Assembly (NCBI GenBank): GCA_963995525.1
Contig: OZ023213.1
Coordinates: forward strand, 53,752,622-53,816,621
DNA length: 64,000 nt
From: Escarpia spicata
Taxonomy: Eukaryota; Annelida; Polychaeta; Sabellida; Siboglinidae
Reading direction: 5' to 3'
Under the pieces are notes generated by a model, which was not told where the DNA came from, searched no databases, and worked only from the letters and a program-made list of their open reading frames with translations. How positions within the stretch are numbered: position 1 is the first letter of the stretch; every line of letters starts with the position of its first letter. Both the position numbers and the translations under genes were made by a program. Positions 52,301 through 59,800 of this stretch are shown piece by piece.

Positions 52301-53443
52301 CACGCCCCCGACGCTTGACAAATAAGCACCTAGAGTTTCTTTGACCATGATGCTGCGATGCTGCATCGAATGCCTGGACTGTTTCCTCGACATGTATGAA
52401 TATGTCAGCTCGATCATAGATATGTTGTTTTCTTGTATTCCCTTCGATTCAGAGTTACCCTTGTACCAACTATTACAATGCCAAACAGTGCATCATGCAG
52501 ACGAAACATTTTAGTAGTAAGTTATATACTATTGCACCAAAACAAATTCAGTGACGCAAACTAGAGTAATTTAATATTTTCAGTTTGGCAACTGGTGAAT
52601 TGGGAAGAGGTGGCAGTGCCAGTGGTGTACATCAGACTTTCTATCACAATGGCGTTGTCCATTCAATTTAATTTGTGTACTCTGCAAGGTTATTTTACTA
52701 AACTGCTGGCGTAATGTCTACTTGTCTAATACTACTGACGTTCTTGATTGTATTGCTGATGTTTACTTTTTATTAACATACTGTTTTTATGGATATTAAA
52801 AAACAAAAAACTTATTTGTTTATAAATTTATATTGTTAACTGTATATATTAATTTATTTATCTTTTAATCCCTAACGTGTCACCTATCATTTTATTAAGC
52901 ATGACAGCCCCCCAAAGTGCAACAAAATCTCCGAGCAGACTCGATCTGCTCAACGAATGGTGGCTGCCTAACAGTAACATAAAGAAGAACTAGTCTCTAG
53001 TCTAGTTTTAGATGCATAGGCCAACAAATATGCCTTTTATTTATCTTTAAAATTTAATATACTAAACGTGTAGGCCATATTAGCTTTGAATTAACTTATG
53101 TTTCTCATCTTGTTGGTTCGTCCAACATTTTAGTAATTTACTTGTAAGTAAAACGTACTGCGAATGCGTTTATGGTACAAAAATATCCGACGAATATTTG
53201 GGGTGCCGAATATTTCACCCATGACAGGAGTGAGGGATCTGTCAGGGTTGCATCTGTCAGAATACAGCAGAAGTCAAACCGGACGATTCACGTTATAAAG
53301 TGTCAAGTTATAATGATATGCAAATAATATGATAACCTGGTGGACCGTTTTGTGTTAAACTAGCTGATCTATAAGCACCCAGTTATCACTTATGTGTACA
53401 TAGTTACATTTACCTTCATCGGGATCCTCGCCTCCCCGTCCAT
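31380..53443 (-). CDS. MAPKAPK5: MAPKAPK5 (PRAK) Ser/Thr protein kinase, 12 coding exons, complete model of 433 aa
   Basis: MAP kinase-activated protein kinase 5 is a cytosolic/nuclear CaMK-group kinase activated by p38 and ERK3/4. Exons in transcript order: 53414-53443, 51355-51428, 49062-49235, 46833-46941, 43850-43939, 42930-43025, 40595-40672, 39655-39842, 39423-39537, 36787-36917, 35535-35647, 31380-31483. All have GT/AG borders and compatible phases, giving 1302 nt with stop. Visible in the model: glycine loop LGCGISGPV (26-34), catalytic Lys in FALKCLL (K49), HRD (144-146), DFG (167-169), activation-loop LMTP with T180 at the position of human T182, [22 protein letters not shown], and the C-terminal block VNNPIMRKR. 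Family members are about 470 aa. The shortfall is mostly one C-terminal segment (near NEVMQEAW in human) that I could not find. The start ATG has a strong Kozak context (AAACATGG) and an in-frame TGA three codons upstream. Introns are packed with minisatellites, several copied from the exon edges. Confidence 0.95.
31490..31735. repeat. ~20-bp repeat beside MAPKAPK5 exon 12 acceptor
   Basis: Units of TGTCACACATGTCATCATGT with variation, in the last MAPKAPK5 intron. Confidence 0.9.
31740..34722. repeat. Large 40-50 bp degenerate minisatellite in the last MAPKAPK5 intron
   Basis: About 70 diverged copies of ATGTCACAAAGTATTAGAGA followed by CTACACAACTCACCAT. On the gene strand most units read ATGGTGAGTTGTGTAG and so carry a consensus-like 5' splice site (GTGAGT) followed by TAG. 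Confidence 0.95.
35135..35425. repeat. 32-bp minisatellite
   Basis: About 9 units of TGCTGACCACTGTTGGGACT plus GACCAGTGTTGG in the last MAPKAPK5 intron. Confidence 0.95.
35494..35530 (-). repeat. Diverged tandem copy of MAPKAPK5 exon 11 end with donor
   Basis: On the gene strand GTCATAACCCATTGTGTCCT matches exon 11 GTCATAGCCCACTGCATCCT, and CAG|GTCCGTAG matches the real donor CAG|GTTAGTAG. The offset is 41 bp, with about 80 percent identity by eye. Confidence 0.7.
35535..35647 (-). CDS. MAPKAPK5: MAPKAPK5 exon 11
   Basis: Encodes aa 362-400, ending TLRDVIAHCILKTPG, which matches human KLRDVIAQCILPQAG. The acceptor is CACATTTTAG and the donor CCAG|GTTAGT in phase 1. The preceding ~25 residues are unconserved, as in other species. 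A diverged copy of the exon end and donor lies 41 bp downstream. Confidence 0.9.
35700..35950. repeat. (TG)n microsatellite in MAPKAPK5 intron 10
   Basis: GT-rich tract with regular TGCA and TGTA interruptions. Confidence 0.96.
36370..36775. repeat. Minisatellite after MAPKAPK5 exon 10 donor
   Basis: Units of CATGGACATCACCCCATGGA with ACACCAC variants. One reading frame stays open as a His/Gly/Trp repeat, but it is antisense to the gene and shows no coding signs. Confidence 0.93.
36787..36917 (-). CDS. MAPKAPK5: MAPKAPK5 exon 10 (C-terminal regulatory region)
   Basis: Encodes aa 319-362: SLAEVQQAYSETLTSMRM, then VTLKPIAQVNNPIMRKR. It matches human QQAHAEQLANMRIQDLKVSL and the VNNPILRKRK nuclear-localisation block, shortened here by one basic residue. 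The acceptor is GTGTAG and the donor CAG|GTAATC. A GGACATCACCCCAT-type array follows the donor and a GA-rich tract lies on the acceptor side. Confidence 0.92.
36930..37128. repeat. (GGGAGAGA)n purine tract
   Basis: GA-rich array on the acceptor side of MAPKAPK5 exon 10. On the gene strand it is a long polypyrimidine tract. Confidence 0.95.
37130..38095. other. Unique intronic sequence (MAPKAPK5 intron 9)
   Basis: No exon or element recognised before the MITE at 38101. Confidence 0.4.
38101..38550. mobile_element. Foldback MITE, copy 2 (best preserved)
   Basis: Outer ends GGCACTTGTGTATAATCCGG (left) and, inverted, GGCACTTGTGTAGAATCCGG (right). Each arm continues through TTTTACCTAACTTTGATA-type and CCCAGGCATATTT blocks for about 200 bp. 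This copy best defines the termini. A target-site duplication is not clear. Confidence 0.75.
38870..39415. repeat. ~17-20 bp minisatellite after MAPKAPK5 exon 9 donor
   Basis: Degenerate units of GTGAGGGGTGATATCTA running up to within about 10 bp of the exon 9 donor. Confidence 0.93.
39423..39537 (-). CDS. MAPKAPK5: MAPKAPK5 exon 9
   Basis: Encodes aa 280-318: LLLVDPEARLTIRQVLDHPW then SPAIMMDK. It matches human KPEERLTIEGVLDHPWL and the MMDK end of the kinase domain. The acceptor is GGCTGCAG and the donor AAG|GTATGT. Confidence 0.95.
39655..39842 (-). CDS. MAPKAPK5: MAPKAPK5 exon 8 (C-lobe)
   Basis: Encodes aa 218-280, starting [20 protein letters not shown] and ending AKDLVAR, the alpha-F helix and substrate-lobe core. 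The acceptor is CCCCAACAG and the donor AG|GTGGGT. Three extra copies of the acceptor plus the first exon bases lie upstream in the transcript. Confidence 0.96.
39826..39945 (-). repeat. Tandem acceptor array of MAPKAPK5 exon 8 (real site plus 3 copies)
   Basis: On the gene strand each 27-28 bp unit reads TTTACCCCCCACAG|AGCTGTGACC. Decoy acceptors lie at 39871, 39898 and 39926, with the real one at 39843. Each unit holds the acceptor and the first exon bases (Ser-Cys-Asp codons). Confidence 0.9.
40526..40566 (-). repeat. Duplicate of MAPKAPK5 exon 7 3' end with donor
   Basis: 41 bp identical to 40591-40631, offset 65 bp. It includes the codons for PYTYDK and CAAG|GTAC, so an intact second donor exists at 40529/40530. 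Confidence 0.95.
40595..40672 (-). CDS. MAPKAPK5: MAPKAPK5 exon 7
   Basis: Twenty-six codons, aa 192-217, from VLEAQQRQAREK to PYTYDK, matching human VLEAQRRHQKEK and PYTYNK. The acceptor is TTATGCAG and the donor AAG|GTACTT. The last 36 exon bases and the donor are duplicated 65 bp downstream. Confidence 0.95.
40673..41230. other. Unique AT-rich intronic sequence
   Basis: Part of MAPKAPK5 intron 6; nothing recognised. Confidence 0.4.
41237..41431 (-). CDS. Short exon-like reading frame with basic WxxxxxxxxRxxGxxY motif, possibly transposon-derived
   Basis: The 64-aa frame includes NPETWAKQVRQWRRNRGKTY followed by GKIKVAARFDL. The pattern of W, basic residues, G..Y then GK recalls the first exon of transposase-like proteins in invertebrates. 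It lies in MAPKAPK5 intron 7 on the same strand. No continuation was found. It could be a fragment or chance. Confidence 0.3.
   Translation of the reverse strand: MDTDRSRKLVRNPETWAKQVRQWRRNRGKTYVEQTGKIKVAARFDLGKLDSEDKKLSDTQKEHF
41775..42929 (-). repeat. 46-bp minisatellite derived from MAPKAPK5 exon 6 end and donor
   Basis: About 25 copies. On the gene strand the unit reads CACCCCCTACTACATGGCCC then CTCTG|GTAATGATGACACC. The real junction reads ACCCCCTACTATGTTGCCCC then TCAG|GTAATTATGACACC. The unit therefore spans the TPYYVAPQ codons, the donor and early intron. The array abuts the exon without a gap. Confidence 0.93.
42930..43025 (-). CDS. MAPKAPK5: MAPKAPK5 exon 6 (DFG and activation loop)
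   Basis: Thirty-two codons, aa 160-191, containing LSDFGFAK and [14 protein letters not shown]. T180 is the expected p38 phosphorylation site. The acceptor is CTTGCAG and the donor CAG|GTAATT. The 3' end of the exon and its donor have been amplified into the adjacent 46-bp array. Confidence 0.95.
43026..43849. other. Unique AT-rich intronic sequence
   Basis: MAPKAPK5 intron 5. A small GTCACTAGAGGTCA-like repeat occurs near 43785-43840; otherwise nothing recognised. Confidence 0.4.
43850..43939 (-). CDS. MAPKAPK5: MAPKAPK5 exon 5 (catalytic loop, HRD)
   Basis: Thirty codons, aa 130-159, including the catalytic loop VAHRDIKPENLLLKDN. The acceptor GTTGTTTCAG and the first ~44 bases of this exon are the seed of the 72-bp minisatellite immediately upstream in the transcript (43940-44800). 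The donor is GTAACC. Confidence 0.95.
43940..44800 (-). repeat. 72-bp minisatellite derived from MAPKAPK5 exon 5 acceptor and exon start
   Basis: About 11 copies beyond the real site, some 80 bp by insertion of ATAACGAG. On the gene strand each unit reads TTGTTGTTTCAG|ATTGCACTGGC, continues about 44 bases into exon sequence (IALAIDRCHSLNVAH), then diverges and meets an in-frame TGA. Confidence 0.96.
44985..46462. repeat. 70-bp minisatellite, about 21 copies
   Basis: Highly homogeneous unit starting GTGTGTAGTTTAGCACTGG, differing mainly at GGTTCC/GGCTCC and TAGCACT/TGGCCCT. On the MAPKAPK5 strand each unit contains GGATCATTGCAG|TGGAACC, an acceptor-like string. No exon match was found. Confidence 0.97.
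46478..46576. repeat. 21-bp repeat, 4 copies
   Basis: Unit CTTGAGTTGTTCTGTTGATAT. Confidence 0.93.
46833..46941 (-). CDS. MAPKAPK5: MAPKAPK5 exon 4 (hinge region)
   Basis: Encodes aa 93-129. RLLIVMELMDGGELFERISQ contains the kinase hinge, and the exon ends in TKQ at phase 0. The acceptor is CCCTGCAG and the donor GTTCGT. It corresponds to human RLLIVMEMMEGGELFHRISQ. Confidence 0.95.
47265..47720. repeat. ~15-bp minisatellite
   Basis: Degenerate units of CATCCCAAGGTGACAC next to the LINE 3' end, in MAPKAPK5 intron 3. Confidence 0.93.
47725..48560 (-). mobile_element. CR1/L2-like LINE 3' end in MAPKAPK5 intron 3
   Basis: Minus-strand reading: GNQILGLIRRNIAYKKKELI, HHLEYFIQAWRPYRKKDIDM, and a C-terminal SQRTVNEWNRLSPDCVGASS. 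The frame is open for 189 codons, so this copy is less decayed than its relative at 25-27 kb. The 3' end shares the same ACTCTCGATAAGCC block, followed by an imperfect CTTGTTAAAT repeat. Confidence 0.85.
48885..49050. repeat. ~32-bp repeat after MAPKAPK5 exon 3 donor
   Basis: Five units of CCATACCATGATGACATCAT plus CCTAGGATGACA, ending about 12 bp from the donor. Confidence 0.94.
49062..49235 (-). CDS. MAPKAPK5: MAPKAPK5 exon 3 (catalytic lysine)
   Basis: Encodes aa 35-93. KTGERFALKCLLDRPRAR carries the beta-3 lysine and matches human QERFALKILLDRPKAR. HPNIVSITDIYANEVQFPNE follows. The acceptor is CTTACAG and the donor GTCAGT. Both edges split Arg codons, in phase with the neighbouring exons. 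Confidence 0.95.
49967..50150 (-). CDS. OTU-type cysteine protease-like fragment (DGNCLFNSVS motif)
   Basis: After the acceptor CTTTATTCAG the sequence reads SSLRTSRLQHMYDAMEIDQF, then GDLGTLIGGEVDDY, then SREDGNCLFNSVSLYM. DGNCLFNSVS is the nucleophile motif of OTU-fold cysteine proteases (D-G-x-C-L). Reading stops shortly after, so either a donor (a weak GTATCA lies inside the motif) or degeneration ends it. Such OTU-like domains occur in invertebrate mobile elements and in orphan genes, and I cannot distinguish the two. Confidence 0.5.
50782..50858 (-). CDS. Exon of an OTU-like gene or transposon gene nested in MAPKAPK5 intron 2
   Basis: A 77-nt open segment between CTTGCCAG and AAG|GTACGC encodes NKVYFLCFYARLLQDATIDR. 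It ends in phase 2 and joins perfectly (AG|A) to the segment at 49967-50150. It does not resemble any MAPKAPK5 segment. It may be a host gene or mobile-element cargo; the start and other exons were not found. Confidence 0.45.
51160..51350. repeat. CA-rich / ACACACGCATG microsatellite with duplicated block
   Basis: Includes a repeated TGTACAGACATGCATGCACA block (51198 and 51275), just after the MAPKAPK5 exon 2 donor. Confidence 0.9.
51355..51428 (-). CDS. MAPKAPK5: MAPKAPK5 exon 2 (glycine-rich loop)
   Basis: Encodes aa 11-35, including WSQKLGCGISGPVR, the ATP-binding glycine loop. The acceptor is CTGTTCCAG and the donor GTTGGT splits an Arg codon (AG|G). A 22-bp minisatellite is flush with the acceptor side. 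Confidence 0.93.
51430..51905 (-). repeat. 22-bp minisatellite abutting MAPKAPK5 exon 2 acceptor
   Basis: About 21 units. On the gene strand the unit reads TGTGTTCTGTCTCCTGTAGC, ending AG. Each copy carries a polypyrimidine stretch and TAG/CAG, resembling the real CTGTTCCAG acceptor next to it. Confidence 0.94.
51906..53413. other. Unique AT-rich intron 1 of MAPKAPK5
   Basis: No exon or element recognised. Confidence 0.4.
53414..53443 (-). CDS. MAPKAPK5: MAPKAPK5 coding exon 1 (start codon)
   Basis: Ten codons, MDGEARIPMK, end exactly at a GTAAAT donor in phase 0. The next exon begins in phase 0 with VHSILDDYDVTW, which matches the human N-terminus around SILEEYSINW. The human leader is about the same length and acidic. 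The ATG is preceded in frame by TGA. This assignment rests on phase, Kozak context and position rather than on sequence conservation. Confidence 0.75.
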
Positions 53444-53754
53444 GTTTGGTCAATCCCATATCAATCAGGGGGTGTACGGGTGGCGTTATGACCTGCTGAT
53501 AGTGTTATTATATTGACAATTATTGCAATGCATTGTTCGTTGAAATCATGTAACACGTTGGACGCTATTACTTCATACACTCTCATTGATCACTATTGAA
53601 ACGTCGCTTGATTCCAACAAACAACGCGAACCGTTAACGCAACATCCCTATTTTAATTAGATTCGTCCATTTTTCCCGTAATGCGTGTCGCGTATGTTGA
53701 CCTGACAAGGATCGTAATTAAGTTGTTCCACAATAGTGTTATAGCATAGTAGAC
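53444..53754. promoter_or_regulatory. Candidate bidirectional promoter between MAPKAPK5 and USP30
   Basis: The 311 bp between the divergent start codons must hold both 5' UTRs and at least the core promoter, unless untranslated upstream exons exist. It contains scattered CpG, no convincing TATA box and no recognised element. The call rests on geometry only. Confidence 0.5.
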
Positions 53755-53890
53755 ATGCTTACTTCACACACTATGTCGACGTTATCGTTGAGTAGGAACG
53801 TTGTTTTGTTTGGTTCAGCTGCCGCAGCGTTTGTTGCCGGTGTCTATGTAATTTGGGGACCGAATCAGAAGAAGCGCACCAAGCAAAAAG
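53755..53890 (+). CDS. USP30: USP30 exon 1 (membrane anchor)
   Basis: Start codon, short leader, a single hydrophobic segment (aa 16-34), then the basic stretch NQKKRTKQKG. This is the topology of a signal-anchored outer mitochondrial membrane protein. The donor is AAAAG|GTACAA in phase 1. The leader is shorter than in human USP30, where about 30 residues precede the anchor. Confidence 0.88.
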
Positions 53891-56800
53891 GTACAATCAT
53901 AACAATGTCGATGACGTCTCTCTGACTGAGTCTGACTCTGTCTCTGATTTGGCTGTATGATACAGTGTATCTCATTCTCGGAGTCACACTCAGAGTCAGA
54001 CGTCACACAGTGTCAGTGACAGTCACTCTTGAGTCTGACTGTCAGAGTCAGACTCCAACTTAAGAGTCTGAGAGTTGGAGTCACAGTCCACTATTATAGT
54101 TATACTTAAAAGTTAAATGGCCCAGATTAGTTTCTTCCTAGTATTACTATTAGTACTGTCGTACTCACGGTACGGACTATTACTGTCCCTTTCCCTGGCT
54201 TAGGCTAACCTAGGGCCTAGGCCCTAGGCAGCTATGGCCTATGCATCACCCCAGCCCAGGGATAAGTACCTAGCCTAGGCTGTAGTAGTAGTACGTAATA
54301 CTAAAGTTGGCATAAAGTTTTATACACGTGGCAAGAACATTAATTTTGTGCCTGGTCACTGAAATCTCGTGTTCTAACACTCTTGGCCTATTTTAATACA
54401 CAACCTGATCTCACTGATTAACGTACGTGACATGCTCTGATCATAGATTCGGAACGATTAGTTTAAATATGTTATTCCTTTTAATGTATATTTTCATGTA
54501 CCTGTGTCTCGGTCGGAAATAAAAGCTTATAATAATATAAGTCATAATTATATATTAAATGTGCTTTAGCCACTAACGCATGAATGGTATTCGCGGAAAG
54601 AACGCTTTCATGATATGGATTGACAATTTCCACCGAATGACTTTGACATGTAAAAACACTTTCAAGAGTGAAATGTGACATACCCTGGTATTTCTGCCAT
54701 GTTTTCCATTTCCCATGGTGTCAGTTATTTGTTGAATAAATTATGGTTTACATGGTTGATTATATTCAGGACTTGTAAACCCCTAAGCGGGCTGGTATAC
54801 TTTTGTCTTTACTAGTCCTGCTGTCTAATACAAATATGAAGTTCTGCCCCTGCTATCAGGTGTTTGTTGTCTGCCACTAACAGGTGTTTGTTGTTTGCTA
54901 CCAACAGGTGTTCGTTGTTTGCCATTAACAGATGTTTGTTGTTGCTGTTCCAGGAACATGCCCTGGCCTGCTCAACCTTGGCAACACGTGTTTCCTGAAC
55001 GCTGTGCTCCAGGGATTGGCGCCATGTTCCTCAGTCGTCCACTGGCTCACAGAGTTTGTCGAGAAACGCACACATTCAGATTCATCGTGTTACCTGGCGT
55101 CAACCCTTCTCAAGGTGTTGAAAGGTATAATATTGGACATTGCAGACTCTACTAAAACATCCTCCTTAGTTGATTTAGCACATTACAAATCAGTTCTAAT
55201 GTTGGTGTTTACATTTGTAGTGTCTCAATTTAGTGTTAATGCATATTCAAATTAGGTCATGTAACTTGAGAAACTGATGGGCAGTTCCATCAAATGGTCA
55301 ACCTTGCCATCAGTATTTCAAATTAGGTTTATCTATATAAATAGGGTATAATTTTGAAGATTGATATGTCTTCTAGAAATGGAAATGTGATGAATTTATT
55401 ATGCCATTGCAGGAATTGTTAACTAATTAGGACAGTGTTCTGCCTAGGTCGAATTTGCAGGGCGTTACGCATTGCCCTTTTTCAGTGATGCCTTGGTACC
55501 CAAAAAAGGCAAAAAGAACGCCCTGCCTTTTTTTTATACAACGCTATGCTATATTTTGCATATAAATTTCATTAGAATATATTCTATGTTGGAATATGTT
55601 CTATATTACTGTAGGTATCCTGGTATCAAAATGTAGGCTATCCCATGCATGTACGTCCATAACAGAATACAAGCATATTTTTATTTTTGAGGTCTAATAA
55701 TTCCTTGATAAAAAAAACAGAAAAATACGCAAAGTACACTTATAGTCCGGAGTGTACATATAAGTTCTTAACTTTATTTTATTAATTATATTTTATGGTT
55801 AATAATCGTTATGGACGTACACATTTTATGTACGACCATAACACTGGATATCCATAACACAATTCTCAAAAGTGCTAAGTGGAGAAGACTGCCACATTTT
55901 GTCAGATATTTAAACAATAATTCACTGCTGCCTTCTACAGGATAGAAGCAATGTAATGACATTATTTCGTATGAAATACTGAAATATTTATTTTTATTTG
56001 ACTACATGCAGCTCTTATGAAGAAGGACATATGCGGATGAAATTCCTGAAATATAATATCCTAACAAAGGAATTTGAATTTGGCCACGGAGATGTGAAAC
56101 ACTGTGTGTCCCAAGGCAGTTCATCTTCAAGGGCCCTGTCACCTTGGTTGGATGTGGTCCATTTGGCATAGAAAACATGAAAGACATAAAATGAAAATTT
56201 GATGAACTGACACTATAATGTGTGTATCATATTCTTCTATGACAAGTTTGCTACACTTGATTTAGAAACTCATTTGCATTAAAGACCAGACCAATACTGT
56301 CATAGCCAGGGTCGTTGTGGGGACAAGCTCCCACTACATATAACGTGCCCCAGGGCATGCGTCTCACGTAGCCTCTGACAGTCAATTCCAGCTCCTGGCC
56401 TTCCTGTAACAAAACTGTTCAATGACAGCAGAAGGGGCAAAAGGCGATCATCTGATGCCTTCAAACCAGATGTTTCGGGCAGCTGGGGTTTGTCACGCTG
56501 GGAAGGCCACTCTGATTTCAAAACCCCACTGCCTTGTGGGTATTTTTGGGAGAAGAAAAGGCTAAGGAATAAACCCTACACAAATCTGAAGTGGAGCCCC
56601 AAGGCGGTCCATTACCTTTCTGGCAGCTCCTGCAGTTCCGTGGTCAGCTGGATCTAGAGGGGGACCATGGCACCAGGCAGCGCACAGTCTCCATATCTAC
56701 TTCTCGCCCAGGATTCATGATGCCAACTTCCCTCTTTCAATTTTTGTAAAAAAATGACCGTATTAAGCACACAGGACTATTGTTGTTGTCATATTTCAGT

Positions 56801-59800
56801 GTGGAAAAATTACAGTATTAAGAACACAGAACTATTGTTGTTGTCATATTTCAGTGTTGACCAATGACAGTATTGAGCACACACAGGACATGTGTTGTTG
56901 TCATGTTTGTTTTGAACAATCATAGTATTGAGCACACACAGGACTATTGTTGTTGTCATGTTTCAGTTTTGAACAATGACAGTATTGAGCACACACAGGA
57001 CTATTGTTGTTGTCATGTTTCAGTTTTGAACAATGACAGTATTGAGCACACACAGGACTATTGTTGTTGTCATGTTTCAGTTTTGAACAATGACAGTATT
57101 AAGCACACAGGACTATTGTTGTTGTCATGTTTCAGTTTTGAACAATGACAGTATTGAGCACACACAGGACTATTGTTGTTGTCATGTTTCAGTTTTGAAC
57201 AATGACAGTATTGAGCACACACAGGACTATTGTTGTTGTCATGTTTCAGTTTTGAACAATGACAGTATTGAGCACACACAGGACTATTGTTGTTGTCATG
57301 TTTCAGTTTTGAACAATGACAGTATTGAGCACACACAGGACTATTGTTGTTGTCATGTTTCAGTTTTGAACAATGACAGTATTGAGCACACACAGGACTA
57401 TTGTTGTTGTCATGTTTCAGTTTTGAACAATGACAGTATTGAGCACACACAGGACTATTGTTGTTGTCATGTTTCAGTGTTGAACAATGACAGTATTGAA
57501 CACACTGAGGACTGTTGTTGTTGTCATGTTTCACTGTTGAACAATGATAGTATTGAGCATACTCAGGACTATTGTTGTTGTGTGTTTCAGTGTTGAACAA
57601 TGACAGTATTGAACACATTCAGGACTATTGTTGTTGTGTGTTTCAGTGTTGAACAATGATAGTATTGAGCACACACAGGACTATTGTTGTTGTCATGTTT
57701 CAATTTTGAACAATGACAGTATTGAACACACTGAGGACTATTGTTGTTGTCATGTTTCACTGTTGAACAATGATAGTATTGAGCACACACAGGACTATTG
57801 TTGTTGTCATGTTTCAGTTTTGAACAATGACAGTATTGAGCACACACAGGACTATTGTTGTTGTCATGTTTCAGTTTTGAACAATGACAGTATTGAGCAC
57901 ACACAGGACTATTGTTGTTGTCATGTTTCAGTTTTGAACAATGACAGTATTGAGCACACACAGGACTATTGTTGTTGTCATGTTTCAGTTTTGAACAATG
58001 ACAGTATTGAGCACACACAGGACTATTGTTGTTGTCATGTTTCAGTTTTGAACAATGACAGTATTGAGCACACACAGGACTATTGTTGTTGTCATGTTTC
58101 AGTTTTGAACAATGACAGTATTGAGCACACACAGGACTATTGTTGTTGTCATGTTTCAGTGTTGAACAATGACAGTATTGAACACACTGAGGACTATTGT
58201 TGTTGTCATGTTTCACTGTTGAACAATGATAGTATTGAGCATACTCAGGACTATTGTTGTTGTGTGTTTCAGTGTTGAACAATGACAGTATTGAACACAT
58301 TCAGGACTATTGTTGTTGTGTGTTTCAGTGTTGAACAATGATAGTATTGAGCACACACAGGACTATTGTTGTTGTCATGTTTCAGTTTTGAACAATGACA
58401 GTATTGAACACACTGAGGACTATTGTTGTTGTCATGTTTCACTGTTGAACAATGATAGTATTGAGCACACACAGGACTATTGTTGTTGTCATGTTTCAGT
58501 TTTGAACAATGACAGTATTGAGCACACACAGGACTATTGTTGTTGTCATGTTTCAGTTTTGAACAATGACAGTATTGAGCACACACAGGACTATTGTTGT
58601 TGTCATGTTTCAGTGTTGAACAATGACAGTATTGAACACACTGAGGACTATTGTTGTTGTCATGTTTCACTGTTGAACAATGATAGTATTGAGCATACTC
58701 AGGACTATTGTTGTTGTGTGTTTCAGTGTTGAACAATGACAGTATTGAACACATTCAGGACTATTGTTGTTGTGTGTTTCAGTGTTGAACAATGACAGTA
58801 TTGAACATACCCAGGACTATTGTTGTTGTCATGTTTCAGTGTTGAACAATGACAGTATTGAACACACCCAGGACTACTGTCCAGCCGATGTGATCGCTGC
58901 CCTACGACTGCAGCGTTGGGTCATATCAGAGGACGAGCAGGTGGGTGGGGAGACTTGGTGCAGGAAAATTACCTAGTGGGTCATGTGACTAGCTTGTGGC
59001 AAGTCACTTTAGTAGCAAGATCCTCTAAGGGAAAGTCTGTATTTAGTGGCAAGTCACTGTGTTTCCCCTGGGTAAGATGATTGGCGAGATGTTAGGGATT
59101 GCTAGGGGGTTCCAGGGGCATGATCCCCTGGAATTTTTTATTTGCTTAAAAATGGTGCATTCTGAGGTATGTTTTAACCTATACTCTTGAATATAGATGG
59201 GAAGATAAACTTGTTTATTACATCACTTGTAAAAGTTGTAATCATGATTGACAAAAGTCAGTAATCATGATTGCTTTGAGTTGAGGTGTGATTTCCTCTT
59301 GACCACTGCTGGTACTCAGTTGAGGTGTGGTTTCCACTTGACCACTGGTACTCAGTTGAGGTGTGGTTTCCACTTGACCACTGGTACTTGGTTTGGTTGA
59401 TGTTTTTCTTACCCTAACCCTAGGCCTTGTGACCATATTGACAGGGTCATTGACAGGGTCATTGACAGGGTCAGTGACAGGGTCAGTGACAGGGTCAGTG
59501 ACAGGGTCAGTGACAGGGTCAGTGACAGGGTCAGTGACAGGGTCAGTGACAGGGTCAGTGACAGGGGTATCATCTGAAGATCCTTTCCCTCATCATCACC
59601 TTTAAATGATTATCATATCATAATATTATGATTGATTTGTTGTTGGTGGTTTCTGTTCCAAAAATTATACTTTATTTGCTGCTAGCATGCTATGCAATTA
59701 ATTAAACAGTCAATTCTGGAATGCCACAAAGGTATGTTTCTATTAACCGCTAGAACATTTCAAAAATTGTGTCTATAAAACAGTGTGTTGTTTAGTATAT

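Noticed and set aside
57070..58754. Cys/His-rich repeat proteins on both strands
   Set aside because: Translations of the 57-bp intronic array. Only the plus-strand frame is relevant, as a possible extension of USP30 exon 3.
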